A stretch of DNA of 35,942 nt from assembly GCA_947649205.1 (NCBI GenBank), contig CANSQM010000025.1, positions 1 through 35,942 of the forward strand, given 5' to 3'. The notes under the pieces were generated by a model, which made no database searches, had not been told where the DNA came from, and saw only the letters and a list, made by a program, of their open reading frames with translations. Made by a program: the position numbers and the translations under genes. Positions 1 to 8,011 of this stretch are shown here, piece by piece (position 1 is the stretch's first letter; every line of letters begins with the position of its first letter). The DNA comes from an uncultured Enterorhabdus sp. Its GTDB lineage: Bacteria; Actinomycetota; Coriobacteriia; Coriobacteriales; Eggerthellaceae.

Positions 1-675
1 TTCCTCGGGCCGCCCGAGAAGGAGAAGCTGTGGAACGACGACGGCCTGCCGGGCATGTACAAGTTCCTGAACCGCCTGTGGCGCCAGGTGCACGACCTGT
101 GCGGCAAGGCCGGCGATGAGACGCTGTTCACGGCTGCGCCCGAGCCCGAGGTGGCCGTGAAGCTGGCCCAGAAGCTGAACCGCGAGCGCCATCGCGTGGT
201 GCAGAAGGTGAGCGCCGACATCGAGCGCAACAACTTCAACACCGCCATCGCCGCCATCATGGAGCTGTCCAACGCCGCCGGTGAGTACCTGCGTGCCTTC
301 AGCCCCGACGTTCGCGCCGCCTGCCCCGACCATCGGGCCCTGGATGCGGACGTGGCCGAGACCCTCGTGAAGCTCATGGCCCCCATCGCGCCGCACATCA
401 CCGACGAGCTGTGGCGGCAGGCCCTCGGCCGCGAGGGCTTCCTCTACGGCGAGCCCTGGCCCACCTTCGATCCCGAGCAGGCCCGCGCCGACGAGGTGGA
501 GCTGGCCGTGCAGATCTGCGGCAAGGTGAAGGCCCGCATCCTGGTGGCCGCCGACGCCCCCGAGGCCGACGTGCTGGCTGCCGCCCGCGAGGCCGTGGCC
601 GGCGCCATCGAGGGCAAGTCGGTGAAGAAGGAAGTCTACGTGCCCGGCCGCCTCGTGAACATCGTGGCGGTGTAG
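1..675 (+). CDS. leuS: Leucyl-tRNA synthetase, C-terminal part (5' truncated by window)
   Basis: This is the last 224 residues of the class I enzyme that charges tRNA-Leu with leucine in the cytoplasm. The reading frame is open from base 1, so the start lies outside the window. The visible part opens with FLGPPEKEK, close to the end of the catalytic core. It continues through the helical anticodon-binding domain (LMAPIAPHITDELW is a typical class I synthetase block) and ends with the small C-terminal domain (VQICGKVKARI then VKKEVYVPGRLVNIVA), which contacts the tRNA. The stop at 673-675 is followed by a hairpin terminator at 784-831. Nothing in the visible part looks damaged. Confidence 0.96.
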   Translation, partial: FLGPPEKEKLWNDDGLPGMYKFLNRLWRQVHDLCGKAGDETLFTAAPEPEVAVKLAQKLNRERHRVVQKVSADIERNNFNTAIAAIMELSNAAGEYLRAFSPDVRAACPDHRALDADVAETLVKLMAPIAPHITDELWRQALGREGFLYGEPWPTFDPEQARADEVELAVQICGKVKARILVAADAPEADVLAAAREAVAGAIEGKSVKKEVYVPGRLVNIVAV

Positions 676-698
676 GCAAAGCCTTTTCGGGCTGCGGA

Positions 699-884
699 AG
701 GGGACGCCCCTTGGCCCAGCCCGCTGAGCGCTCTTTCCCGCTGCGAACGAGATGAAAGAAAGAGCGGAAGGAACGCACGCATGAGAGCCCCGTCCCAGCA
801 CACTTGCTGCTGGCGTGGGGCTCTTTCTTTACCTATCGCGTTCTTCGCGGGGCGCTCAGAGGTCTGCGCCAAGGGGCGTCCCCT
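699..884. repeat. Inverted repeat flanking the leuS terminator
   Basis: AGGGGACGCCCCTTGGC at 699-715 is repeated exactly in reverse complement at 868-884. Similarity continues with mismatches outward to CCGCA and inward to GCGCTCAG, so each arm is about 40 nt. Each core is itself nearly self-complementary. The arms flank the terminator hairpin at 784-831. The origin is unknown; a dispersed palindromic repeat of the REP/BIME kind is one reading. Confidence 0.7.
784..831 (+). terminator. Rho-independent terminator after leuS
   Basis: AGAGCCCC (784-791) pairs with GGGGCTCT (817-824). The stem continues through a small internal mismatch to CAGCA/TGCTG, and TTTCTTT follows. The orientation fits termination of leuS. 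Confidence 0.75.
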
Positions 885-925
885 CCCGCAATGGGAGAGG
901 TGCAACGAGATCCCGGGCGCGTGCT

Positions 926-1759
926 TTAGCGGCCCGGTCGGGGGAGGGGGCGCGAGGGGCCCTGTCGGTAGAAGGCGTGCTGGCCGGCGAGCTTCGCGCC
1001 GGCCGGGCGCACGACGATCTTGCGGATGCGCAGGCCGAGGCGGTAGGCCCGGGAGCGGATGGCCTCGCCGTAGGCACCGAGGAGGTGCTCGGTGGCGGCC
1101 ACGTCGTCTACGTAGAGCCGCAACCAGTAGCTCTTCTTCCCCTGGGTCTTGCCGTCGCGGCGGGAGCCGGTGTCGGTGGGCTCGCGCAAGAGCACCTCGT
1201 CCAAGGCGGCGCCGCGCACCGATTCGAGCAGCGCCCAAGCCTGCTCCGTGTCCTCGAACACGAGGCACACCGCCTTCTTCACCGTATCCAGGGCCCGGGA
1301 CTCGTCTTGGCCGCGCCAGGGGCCGCGGGCGCTTTTCTCGCTGGTCGCGGGCTCTTCGCGTCCGGCGGCTATCTCGGGGAAGAGCTTGCGGGCGCGCATA
1401 TCCCACTTGGCGGGGAGGAAGCGCAGCTCGTCCACGGAGATGCCCTCGTCGCGCAGGGTTTGGAGAAGCACCGACTGCCAGGCATCCACCTCGGTGCGCA
1501 CCATGGCGTCGTCCAGGTAGATGCCGAACACCCACCAGTCGCGGTCGCGATCGGGGCCGCGGCGGGGGCGCTCGTCCTTGGCGATGAAGATGCCATTGGT
1601 ATGGGCCAGGATGAGCCGGGCCACTTCCGGGCGCATCCGCCACGTGCGCTCCACGGCGGCGCGGTAGCGCTCTTTGTTGCGGGCCCGCTTCATCGCGCGG
1701 GCCGCCTCTTCGCCGAGGTTGGCGACGAGCATGTCCAGTTCGGTCGAGATGGTCTGCAC
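926..1759 (-). CDS. Hypothetical protein, possibly DUF721/DciA-like
   Basis: A 277-residue soluble protein with no signal peptide or membrane segment. The N-terminal half has a pattern loosely like the DUF721 (DciA-like) fold: a helix with ARLILAHTNGIFI, a strand WWVFGIYLDD, a helix, then ISVDELRFLPAKW. The C-terminal half has a second alpha/beta stretch (SYWLRLYVDD, then IRKIVVRPA), so the protein may hold two related halves. The extreme C-terminus is Pro/Arg rich. The ATG at 1759 is preceded by AAGGAG at good spacing and lies 9 bases after the stop of the SanA-like gene, so the two are probably one operon. The DUF721 link is only a visual impression; the function is unknown. Confidence 0.7.
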   Translation of the reverse strand: MQTISTELDMLVANLGEEAARAMKRARNKERYRAAVERTWRMRPEVARLILAHTNGIFIAKDERPRRGPDRDRDWWVFGIYLDDAMVRTEVDAWQSVLLQTLRDEGISVDELRFLPAKWDMRARKLFPEIAAGREEPATSEKSARGPWRGQDESRALDTVKKAVCLVFEDTEQAWALLESVRGAALDEVLLREPTDTGSRRDGKTQGKKSYWLRLYVDDVAATEHLLGAYGEAIRSRAYRLGLRIRKIVVRPAGAKLAGQHAFYRQGPSRPLPRPGR

Positions 1760-1768
1760 CGCGTCTCC

Positions 1769-2464
1769 TTAGGTGAGGTCGCCCGGGGCATCGAGTGAGA
1801 CGGTCTCGCCGCCCGTGTCCACGGGAAGTCGCAGCAGGGCGGCCAGGAAGTCCTTCGTGCGGGCCAGGGCCTCGCGCATGCTGTAGCGGGCCTGGTCGTT
1901 ATAGGCGCCCTTGTCGCAGGCCACACCCCAGGCCTCCATGCCCAGGCAGTCGGCGGCGAACATGGCGCGATAGAGGTGGTAGGCCTGGGTGGCCACGATG
2001 ATGCGCTCGGCCCCGAAAACATGACGGGCCCGGTACATGGACTCGTAGGTGCCGACGCCGCCGTGGTCCACGTACACGTCGGCGCTGGGAACGCCCAAAT
2101 CCACGCAGAAGGCCTTCATGGCGTCGGACTCGTTGTAGTGGGAGGAGCGGTTGTCGCCGCTCACGATGATGGCCCGTGCAGCGCCGGAACGGTACAGATC
2201 CACAGCCACTTCCAGGCGGTCGGCCAGGATGTCGCTCGGAGTGCCGTCGGCGTGCACGCTGGCCCCCAGCACCACTACGGCATCGGCCGGCTGCCCTTCG
2301 AGGAGCTCGGCGGTCTGGGCTACGGTGTGCACGTTGCCGCGGGTGGTGCCCACGGTGATGGCGTTCGCCGCCACGACGATTACCGCCAGGGCCAGGGCCG
2401 CGAGGGCCAGTGCCCGCAAGCAGCGGACGACAAGCGACGGGCGACGGGCGCGATCGCGGGGCAC
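1769..2464 (-). CDS. SanA/YdcF-like DUF218 membrane protein
   Basis: A 231-residue protein with an N-terminal membrane anchor (CLRALALAALALAVIVVAANAITV) followed by a DUF218 domain. The visible DUF218 blocks are ADAVVVLGASVHADGTPSDILADRL, AIIVSGDN, GTYESMYRARHVFG and RIIVATQAYHLYRAMFAA. Family members such as E. coli SanA act at the cell envelope and affect vancomycin entry; the biochemical activity is unsettled. The frame is open upstream to an ATG at 2536. However, the GTG at 2464 has a perfect AGGAGG six bases before it, and an extended -10 lies at 2504-2512 inside the longer frame, so GTG is chosen. It probably forms an operon with the unknown gene at 926-1759. Confidence 0.82.
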   Translation of the reverse strand: MPRDRARRPSLVVRCLRALALAALALAVIVVAANAITVGTTRGNVHTVAQTAELLEGQPADAVVVLGASVHADGTPSDILADRLEVAVDLYRSGAARAIIVSGDNRSSHYNESDAMKAFCVDLGVPSADVYVDHGGVGTYESMYRARHVFGAERIIVATQAYHLYRAMFAADCLGMEAWGVACDKGAYNDQARYSMREALARTKDFLAALLRLPVDTGGETVSLDAPGDLT

Positions 2465-2503
2465 GGGGCACCTCCTGGGCAGACGACGGTTGGGAAGGCG
2501 TTC

Positions 2504-2512
2504 ACTATAGCA
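2504..2512 (-). promoter_or_regulatory. Extended -10 promoter of the SanA-like operon
   Basis: On the minus strand this reads TGCTATAGT, that is TGn plus a TATAGT -10 box, with no clear -35. It lies about 40 bases upstream of the GTG start at 2464. Confidence 0.5.
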
Positions 2513-2569
2513 AATTTGGGCCGCCTCGGGGGTCATCGCGGAAATGCGCAGATAAAGTCGGCATTAACT

Positions 2570-2578
2570 TGGTATACT
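2570..2578 (+). promoter_or_regulatory. Extended -10 promoter of the hybrid histidine kinase
   Basis: TGGTATACT (TGn plus TATACT) occurs with no good -35. Transcription would start near 2585, at the left edge of the inverted repeat at 2583-2619. Confidence 0.5.
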
Positions 2579-2582
2579 ACCG

Positions 2583-2619
2583 TGATGGAAACCGTTGCCT
2601 TACCGTAACGTTTCCATCA
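2583..2619 (+). promoter_or_regulatory. Inverted repeat at the kinase transcription start
   Basis: TGATGGAAAC (2583-2592) is matched exactly by GTTTCCATCA (2610-2619). The pairing extends inward through GTT/AAC with one bulged C, leaving a 10-nt loop. It may be an operator overlapping the start site or a hairpin at the extreme 5' end of the mRNA. Confidence 0.6.
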
Positions 2620-2650
2620 ACTGTCCGGTACCCTGTGAAGGACGCCTGTC

Positions 2651-5398
2651 ATGTACCACTGCCCGGTCAACTTCTGCCTGGTCGGCCTCAGCGAAGAGGC
2701 GGCCCACATCGTGGAGAGCACAGCTCCGCTGGCCCCGTTCTCCCATAGTTACCAGCGCACCGCCGCCCCCGATGCCGCTTTGACGGCTCAGGCCGATGCG
2801 CTGTTCGTGGACGTGACAAAGCACGATGCCGCCGCGTGGGCCGAAGAGTTGTGCGCGGTGAAGAAGCCGCCGGCTACCATGATGGTCATTGCCCGCCACG
2901 AGCAGGTGGAGGCCCTGGAACCGTTCTTCGACCGCATTGCCGATATCTGGATCGCGCCGCTGTCTCCGGCGGAATTCTCCTATCGCTACAACCATTGGCA
3001 GCGCGGCTGCAAGCGCTATGCCGATTCCTGGGAGACGGCCCAGTACCTCGAGGCCACCATCAATTCCATTCCCTGCCTCGTGTGGTACAAGTCTGCCGAC
3101 GGCATCCACCATAAAGTGAACGACGCCTTCTGCGGCACGGTGAACAAGACCAAGGACGATGTGCAGGGCCGCGGCCATGCCTATATTTGGGATGTGGAGG
3201 CCGATGACCCGGCGTGCATCGAATCGGAGCGCCAGGTCATGGAAACCGAATCCACCATCGTCTCTGAGGAGGTGGTGCAGACCGGCGACGGAACGCGCCT
3301 GCTCACCACCTACAAGTCGCCCCTCTACAATATCGACGGCTCGGTCATGGGCACCGTGGGCGTGGCCATCGATGTCACTCAGGAACGGGCCTACGAGAAC
3401 GAGATCGTCGATAAGAACCGCACCCTCGAGACCATCTTCACCTCCATGGAATGCGGCGTCATAACCCACTCCCACGATGGTCATCGCATCATCGGCATCA
3501 ACCAGGCGGCCTTGAACATTCTCGGCTACGACTCGGAAGAGGAACTGCAGCGCAACGGCTTCGATATGGTGGCCCCCTCGGTGCTGCCCGACGATGCCGA
3601 TCGGCTGCGGGCGAGCATCGCCACGTTGAAGGCCGTGGGCGATTCAGTGAGCACCGAGTACCGGGTGCGCCACGACAACGGCGACATCCTGCACGTGCTC
3701 GGCAACGTAAAGCTTGTGGAAAGCGACGGGGAGCTGCTCTACCAGCGCTTCCTGCTGGATTACACCGACAAGAAGCTGGAAGAGGTGCAGAAGGACCGCT
3801 ACCAGCGGGAGCTCATCCACGCCCTGTCCGAGGACTATCTGCTCGTCTGCTCCTTCGATCTTGATAGCGGCGAGGGCATCCCCCTGCGCGTGGCGGCCGA
3901 GGAAGAGCGCGGCTTGGACAAAATCTTCTTCGGCTCGCTCGTACTGGAGGAGTGCCTGGGCGCTTACATGGACCAGATCGTCTGCGAAGAGGATCGGGCC
4001 ATGGTGCGGGCGTCGCTGTCGGCCGCCGCTCTGCGGGAAGAGCTGGCCGAAGACAAGCGCGTTCATGTGAACTACCGCACCCGACGCGGCGATACAGTGG
4101 AATACTGCCAGGTCACGGCCGTGCGCACGGGCAGCTGGCCCGAGCATCACAACATCGTGCTCGGCTTCCGCAGCGTCGATGTGCAGACGCGCGACGAGAT
4201 GAAGCGCCGGGCGCTGCTGGAAGAGGCTCTCGAGCGGGCCAACAAGGCCAGCGCCGCCAAGAGCGCCTTTTTGTCAAATATGTCCCATGACATCCGCACG
4301 CCCATGAACGCCATCGTCGGCTTCACCGCCCTGGCCGGCAGTCGCATCGACCAGCCGGAGAAAGTGCGGGAGTACCTGGACAAGATCCAGTCCTCCTCCA
4401 CCCATCTGCTGAGCCTCATCAACGACATCTTGGACATGAGCCGCATCGAGAGCGGCAAGGTGGCCCTCGACGAGCAGCCCTGCAACCTCACGGTGCTCTT
4501 GGACGATCTGTACAGCATCATCCAGGCCGAGGCGAGTGCCCGCCAGTTGTACCTCACGGTGAATGCGGAGGGCATCGAGCATCCCAACGTGCGCTGCGAC
4601 AAGCTGCGCATCAACCAGATCTTGCTGAACCTGTTGGGAAATTCCCTGAAGTTCACCAAGGCCGGCGGCTTCATCAAAGTGCATGTCACCGAAGTGGACG
4701 GTGCTCCGGCGGGCTACGGCCGCTATCGCTTCACGGTGTCGGATACGGGCATTGGCATGAGCCCCGAGTTCGTGGAGCACATCTTCGACCCCTTCGAGCG
4801 GGAGCGCACGAGCACCATCAGCGGCATCCAGGGCACGGGCCTGGGTATGTCCATCACGAAGAACCTCGTGGACATGATGCACGGTACCATTGCCGTGGAA
4901 AGCGAGAAGGGCGTCGGCTCCCTGTTCACTATCGAGCTGACGTTGGCCCTGGGGTCGGGCGCGGGCGCGGTGGCGGCCCCGGCGCCGATGACGAGCTTCG
5001 GCTCCGATCACCGCATGCGCGGCAGTCGCATCCTGCTCGTGGACGACAACGATCTGAATCGGGAGATCGCCATCACCCTGCTGGAGGACGAGGGCTTCAT
5101 CGTGGAATACGCCGTGGACGGCCAGCAGGCCGTGGATGCCCTGCGCGAGGCCGGCCCCGACCACTTCCAGCTGGTGCTCATGGATGTGCAGATGCCGGTC
5201 ATGAACGGGTATGAGGCCACCAAGGTCATCCGCCGCTTCGAGGATGATCGCCTGGCGGCCATTCCCATTCTGGCCATGACCGCCGATGCCTTCGAGGAGG
5301 ACCGCCAGCGGGCTTTGCGCTGCGGCATGGATGGCCACCTGACCAAGCCCATTGAGATGGACAAGCTCTTCGCCGCCCTCGATTTGATGCTGGCCTAA
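2651..5398 (+). CDS. Hybrid sensor histidine kinase (degenerate receiver, PAS repeats, HisKA, HATPase, REC)
   Basis: A 915-residue soluble hybrid kinase with no membrane segment. Residues 1-115 resemble a receiver fold (FCLVG, ADALFVDV, MMVIAR) but lack the acidic pair and phospho-Asp. PAS domains lie at about 130-250 and 259-377, and a third PAS-like region at 385-515. The HisKA domain carries SNMSHDIRTPMNAIVGF with the phospho-acceptor His546. The ATPase domain shows an N box (INQILLNLLGNSLKFT), DTGIGM, a PFERE F box and GTGLGMSI. The C-terminal receiver has DDN and phospho-Asp845 in LVLMDVQMPVMNG, plus a TKP lysine. No partner regulator is adjacent, so it is an orphan and its output probably passes to a protein encoded elsewhere. 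GAAGGA precedes the ATG. The signal is unknown; a cytoplasmic redox or small-molecule cue is an inference from the PAS domains. Confidence 0.93.
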   Translation: MYHCPVNFCLVGLSEEAAHIVESTAPLAPFSHSYQRTAAPDAALTAQADALFVDVTKHDAAAWAEELCAVKKPPATMMVIARHEQVEALEPFFDRIADIWIAPLSPAEFSYRYNHWQRGCKRYADSWETAQYLEATINSIPCLVWYKSADGIHHKVNDAFCGTVNKTKDDVQGRGHAYIWDVEADDPACIESERQVMETESTIVSEEVVQTGDGTRLLTTYKSPLYNIDGSVMGTVGVAIDVTQERAYENEIVDKNRTLETIFTSMECGVITHSHDGHRIIGINQAALNILGYDSEEELQRNGFDMVAPSVLPDDADRLRASIATLKAVGDSVSTEYRVRHDNGDILHVLGNVKLVESDGELLYQRFLLDYTDKKLEEVQKDRYQRELIHALSEDYLLVCSFDLDSGEGIPLRVAAEEERGLDKIFFGSLVLEECLGAYMDQIVCEEDRAMVRASLSAAALREELAEDKRVHVNYRTRRGDTVEYCQVTAVRTGSWPEHHNIVLGFRSVDVQTRDEMKRRALLEEALERANKASAAKSAFLSNMSHDIRTPMNAIVGFTALAGSRIDQPEKVREYLDKIQSSSTHLLSLINDILDMSRIESGKVALDEQPCNLTVLLDDLYSIIQAEASARQLYLTVNAEGIEHPNVRCDKLRINQILLNLLGNSLKFTKAGGFIKVHVTEVDGAPAGYGRYRFTVSDTGIGMSPEFVEHIFDPFERERTSTISGIQGTGLGMSITKNLVDMMHGTIAVESEKGVGSLFTIELTLALGSGAGAVAAPAPMTSFGSDHRMRGSRILLVDDNDLNREIAITLLEDEGFIVEYAVDGQQAVDALREAGPDHFQLVLMDVQMPVMNGYEATKVIRRFEDDRLAAIPILAMTADAFEEDRQRALRCGMDGHLTKPIEMDKLFAALDLMLA

Positions 5399-5436
5399 GG
5401 GCGCCGCGTCCGGAGTCGGATTGGGAGGGGCGAAGC

Positions 5437-5466
5437 AGAGGGCGGTTCCGGCCGGGACCGCCCTCT
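5437..5466. terminator. Hairpin between convergent genes
   Basis: AGAGGGCGGT (5437-5446) pairs perfectly with ACCGCCCTCT (5457-5466) across a GC-rich loop. It lies between the convergent kinase and pRiA4b-type genes. There is no T run on either strand, so it is probably a weak bidirectional or Rho-assisted terminator. Confidence 0.55.
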
Positions 5467-5485
5467 CCGTTCGGCCTCCGACGTC

Positions 5486-5926
5486 CTAGCCGAACTGCTC
5501 GAGGGCGACCTCCGCACGAACGGAGATGCGCAACTCCCAGCAGTTTCCCAGGTTGTAGGCGTAGAAAAGGGGCGTCTCGGTGCCGCCGAGCACGTTGCCG
5601 AGGGGCACGTCGGCGGCCGAGTACAGCTTGAGGCAGCGACTGATGAGCGGATCGCGGCTGCGGAAGAGGGCCGGATCCTCGTAGCGGTTGCTCCCGTGGC
5701 TGAAGAAGTAGTTGTGGCCGCCGTCCCAGCCGAAGAGGTCGGCTATGAGGGCGTGGAGGTCGGCCAGGGAGTCGTCGGCGCGTACCGTGGCGCAGCGGAA
5801 CAGGGCCGGATCGGTGTCGGCCAGCTCGATGACGAGATCGAGAGATGCTCCCCCTTCGGTGGCGCGGGCCGTCCCCTGGGCCCTCGTGCGCGGATCCACC
5901 GGAAATCTGATGATCTTCGCTGCCAT
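5486..5926 (-). CDS. pRiA4b ORF-3-type protein
   Basis: A 146-residue protein matching the pRiA4b ORF-3 (IS1096 passenger-type) fold. It has LDLVIELADTDPALFRCATVRADDSLADLHALIADLFGWDGGHNYFF, and the family's usual core is a strand, then an LHxxIxxxFGW helix, then an H-x(3)-F segment. The role of the family is unknown; members occur on plasmids and as accessory genes in chromosomes. AAAGGA lies 7 bases before the ATG. No transposase or plasmid gene is nearby, so it does not mark a mobile element here. It is divergent from the TetR gene and probably shares a regulatory region with it (5927-6173). Confidence 0.8.
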   Translation of the reverse strand: MAAKIIRFPVDPRTRAQGTARATEGGASLDLVIELADTDPALFRCATVRADDSLADLHALIADLFGWDGGHNYFFSHGSNRYEDPALFRSRDPLISRCLKLYSAADVPLGNVLGGTETPLFYAYNLGNCWELRISVRAEVALEQFG

Positions 5927-6127
5927 GGCCTGTTCCTTTCAATGGGATCGAGGTTGGCTTTCGCGCATTGTAGCAATTCTTTTCCCAACTTGGCATCCGA
6001 TGGTTGAAATAGGGAGAAATTCAGGGTCTATCAGGGGATAATCGGTTATTTATGTTGAGTCAACAGGTCAGGGAATTGGGGAATTGATGATCGTTCCCGT
6101 TCGCGAATTCCACCGGAGCGCGAAGGG

Positions 6128-6133
6128 TATAAT
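6128..6133 (+). promoter_or_regulatory. -10 box of the TetR gene
   Basis: A perfect TATAAT with no convincing -35. It lies inside the longer open frame that begins at 6084 and so argues for the GTG start at 6174. Confidence 0.5.
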
Positions 6134-6173
6134 TTTCGGCAGTACCCATGAGCAGACCCGAGGGAGGAGCGGC

Positions 6174-6791
6174 GTGGCCCGGCAGAAGGCGAGGACGAGC
6201 AAGGCGGATGCGACGCGCCGCCAGCTTCTGGACGCGGCCCTTTCCGTCATCGCCGCGCGCGGTTACTCGGAGGCCACGGTGGATCGCATCGTGGAGGAGG
6301 CCGGCGTTTCCAAGGGCGTCGCCTACTACTATTTCTCCAGCAAGGCCGATATTGCCGAGAGCATTCTCGTGGAGGGCATCGGCGAGCTCATCACCTCCTT
6401 CGAGGCCATTGCCGCCGAAGCGCCCACGGCTACTGATGCCCTCATTGCCATGGTGGAGCTGTTCGCCTCGGTCATCTTCGAGAATGATGCCTTCGGCCGC
6501 TTCTTCGTGGCGGAGCTGTGGCGTCCCGGCCGAGCCTGGTCTGAGGCCATGCGCGGCCACGAGCAGCGCCTGCTGGCTCTGTTGCAGGCCCAGCTCGAGC
6601 GCGGCCAGCGCGAGGGCACGGTGCGCCCCGAGATCGATGCCGCCTTCGAGGCCGTGGCCCTGGTGGGCATGGTGCTCACCACCACGCTCTATTACATCGG
6701 CGGCGAGGGGGGCGATCTGGCCGAGGCCCGGGATCGCTTCGTCGAGCACATTCGCGATTTCGTGCACCACGCCAACGCCGTCACGCCATAG
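6174..6791 (+). CDS. TetR-family transcriptional regulator
   Basis: A 205-residue one-component repressor. The N-terminal TetR DNA-binding domain reads RRQLLDAALSVIAARGYSEATVDRIVEEAGVSKGVAYYYFSSKADI. The remaining helices (about residues 65-200) form the ligand-binding and dimerisation domain. The GTG at 6174 is chosen because GGGAGG lies six bases upstream and a TATAAT -10 lies at 6128. The frame's earlier ATG at 6084 would place the promoter inside the gene. The target is unknown. The nearest candidates are its own promoter and the divergent pRiA4b-type gene; the serA gene downstream has its own ribosome site and a 112-base gap. Confidence 0.9.
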   Translation: MARQKARTSKADATRRQLLDAALSVIAARGYSEATVDRIVEEAGVSKGVAYYYFSSKADIAESILVEGIGELITSFEAIAAEAPTATDALIAMVELFASVIFENDAFGRFFVAELWRPGRAWSEAMRGHEQRLLALLQAQLERGQREGTVRPEIDAAFEAVALVGMVLTTTLYYIGGEGGDLAEARDRFVEHIRDFVHHANAVTP

Positions 6792-6903
6792 CGAGCCGCA
6801 TTTGCCCCGCAGGGCGGCGCCCGTCGGGCACCGGGACGGTTTCGCGGTATGCTAGGGACGGTATTTGAACCTGGGTTCCGCGAAATGCGAGAAGGAGCGC
6901 TCC

Positions 6904-7824
6904 ATGTACAAGATCCACTGCCTGAACAACATCTCCGCCGAGGGCCTGGCCCTGCTCACCGACGAGTACGAGCTGACCGACAACGTGGAAGAGGCCGACG
7001 CCATCCTGGTGCGCTCCGCCGACATGCACGCCATGGACATTCCCGCGAACCTGAAGGCCGTGGCCCGCGCCGGCGCCGGTGTGAACAACATCCCGCTCGA
7101 CGCCTTCGCCGAGGCCGGCATCGCCGTGTTCAACACCCCGGGCGCCAATGCCAACGCCGTGAAGGAGCTGGTGCTGGCCGGTATGCTACTGGCCTCCCGC
7201 GACATCATCGGCGGCGTGGCCTGGGTGCGCGACAACGCCGACGACGAGAATGTGGGCAAGTCCGCCGAGAAGGCCAAGAAGCAGTTCGCCGGCGGCGAGA
7301 TCTGCGCTAAGACCCTGGGCGTCATCGGCTTGGGGGCCATTGGGGCCAAGGTGGCGCAGGCGGCCGAGGCTCTGGGCATGAAGGTCATCGGCTACGACCC
7401 GGCCATGGACGGCATCACCGTGCACGAGAAGATCTCCCCCACGGTGGAGTTCGCCGATGACCTGGCCAAGCTGTATCCGGCCTGCGACTTCATCACCATC
7501 CACGTGCCGGCGCTGCCCTCCACCAAGCTCATGATCAACGGCGACGCCATCGACCAGATGAAGGACGGTGTGGTGTTCCTGAACTTCTCCCGCGACGTGC
7601 TCGTGGACGATGCGGCCATGGCCGCTGCCCTGGAGAGCGGCAAGGTGAGCGCCTACGTGACCGACTTCGCGAACCCGGCCGTGGTGAAGATGGAGCGCGC
7701 CATCGTCATGCCGCACCTGGGCGCCTCCACTGCCGAGGCCGAGGACAACTGCGCCAAGATGGCCGTGGAGGAAGTCATGGCCTACCTGGAGCGCGGCGAG
7801 AAGATCCACTGCGTGAACATGTAG
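6904..7824 (+). CDS. serA: D-3-phosphoglycerate dehydrogenase, short form
   Basis: A 306-residue 2-hydroxyacid dehydrogenase of the SerA type, which would oxidise 3-phosphoglycerate with NAD in the first step of serine synthesis. The Rossmann motif is GLGAIG (142-147). Arg230 sits in the NFSRD block and His271 in PHLGAST. The glutamate usually found in the DVFxxEP box of canonical SerA is not evident, because the region reads TDFANPAVV. DF-N variants also occur in Clostridia-type SerA proteins. The chain stops right after the substrate domain, with no C-terminal ACT domain, so serine feedback through ACT is not expected. The ATG at 6904 is chosen because GAAGGAG precedes it by six bases; an ORF start 39 bases earlier lacks one. 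No serC or serB is adjacent. Confidence 0.85.
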   Translation: MYKIHCLNNISAEGLALLTDEYELTDNVEEADAILVRSADMHAMDIPANLKAVARAGAGVNNIPLDAFAEAGIAVFNTPGANANAVKELVLAGMLLASRDIIGGVAWVRDNADDENVGKSAEKAKKQFAGGEICAKTLGVIGLGAIGAKVAQAAEALGMKVIGYDPAMDGITVHEKISPTVEFADDLAKLYPACDFITIHVPALPSTKLMINGDAIDQMKDGVVFLNFSRDVLVDDAAMAAALESGKVSAYVTDFANPAVVKMERAIVMPHLGASTAEAEDNCAKMAVEEVMAYLERGEKIHCVNM

Positions 7825-7882
7825 AGGCTGTTGGGCAGGCGGCGAAGGGAGATGCTCCTTCGCCTGTCGACGGTCTGAGGTC

Positions 7883-7909
7883 GGGCAGCCTTTGAGCTGC
7901 CCCTTTCTT
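7883..7909 (+). terminator. Rho-independent terminator after serA
   Basis: GGGCAGC (7883-7889) pairs with GCTGCCC (7896-7902), followed by CTTTCTT. A second, imperfect GGCGAAGG/CCTTCGCC hairpin lies just upstream. Confidence 0.75.
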
Positions 7910-7957
7910 ATGACTCTTTGCGACTTCAGAGCGATGACAGAAGTATAGGGAGGCTAT

Positions 7958-7983
7958 ATTTACGCTTGAATTTACGCTAAAAT
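7958..7983 (+). promoter_or_regulatory. Direct-repeat operator and -10 of TA module 1
   Basis: ATTTACGCT occurs at 7958-7966 and again at 7970-7978, one every 12 bases. The second copy runs into TAAAAT (7978-7983), a plausible -10. The arrangement fits autorepression by the antitoxin or TA complex. Confidence 0.5.
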
Positions 7984-8011
7984 TCCCCCTAGGCTAACAA
8001 AGGAGGCTGCA

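Noticed and set aside
4274..5338. 354-codon open frame antisense to the hybrid kinase
   Set aside because: It lies fully within the conserved kinase and receiver domains and its His/Gln/Gly-rich product resembles no protein.
5486..5926. pRiA4b ORF-3/IS1096-type name as evidence of a transposon or plasmid
   Set aside because: No transposase, terminal repeats or plasmid genes are nearby; the family is widespread in chromosomes.
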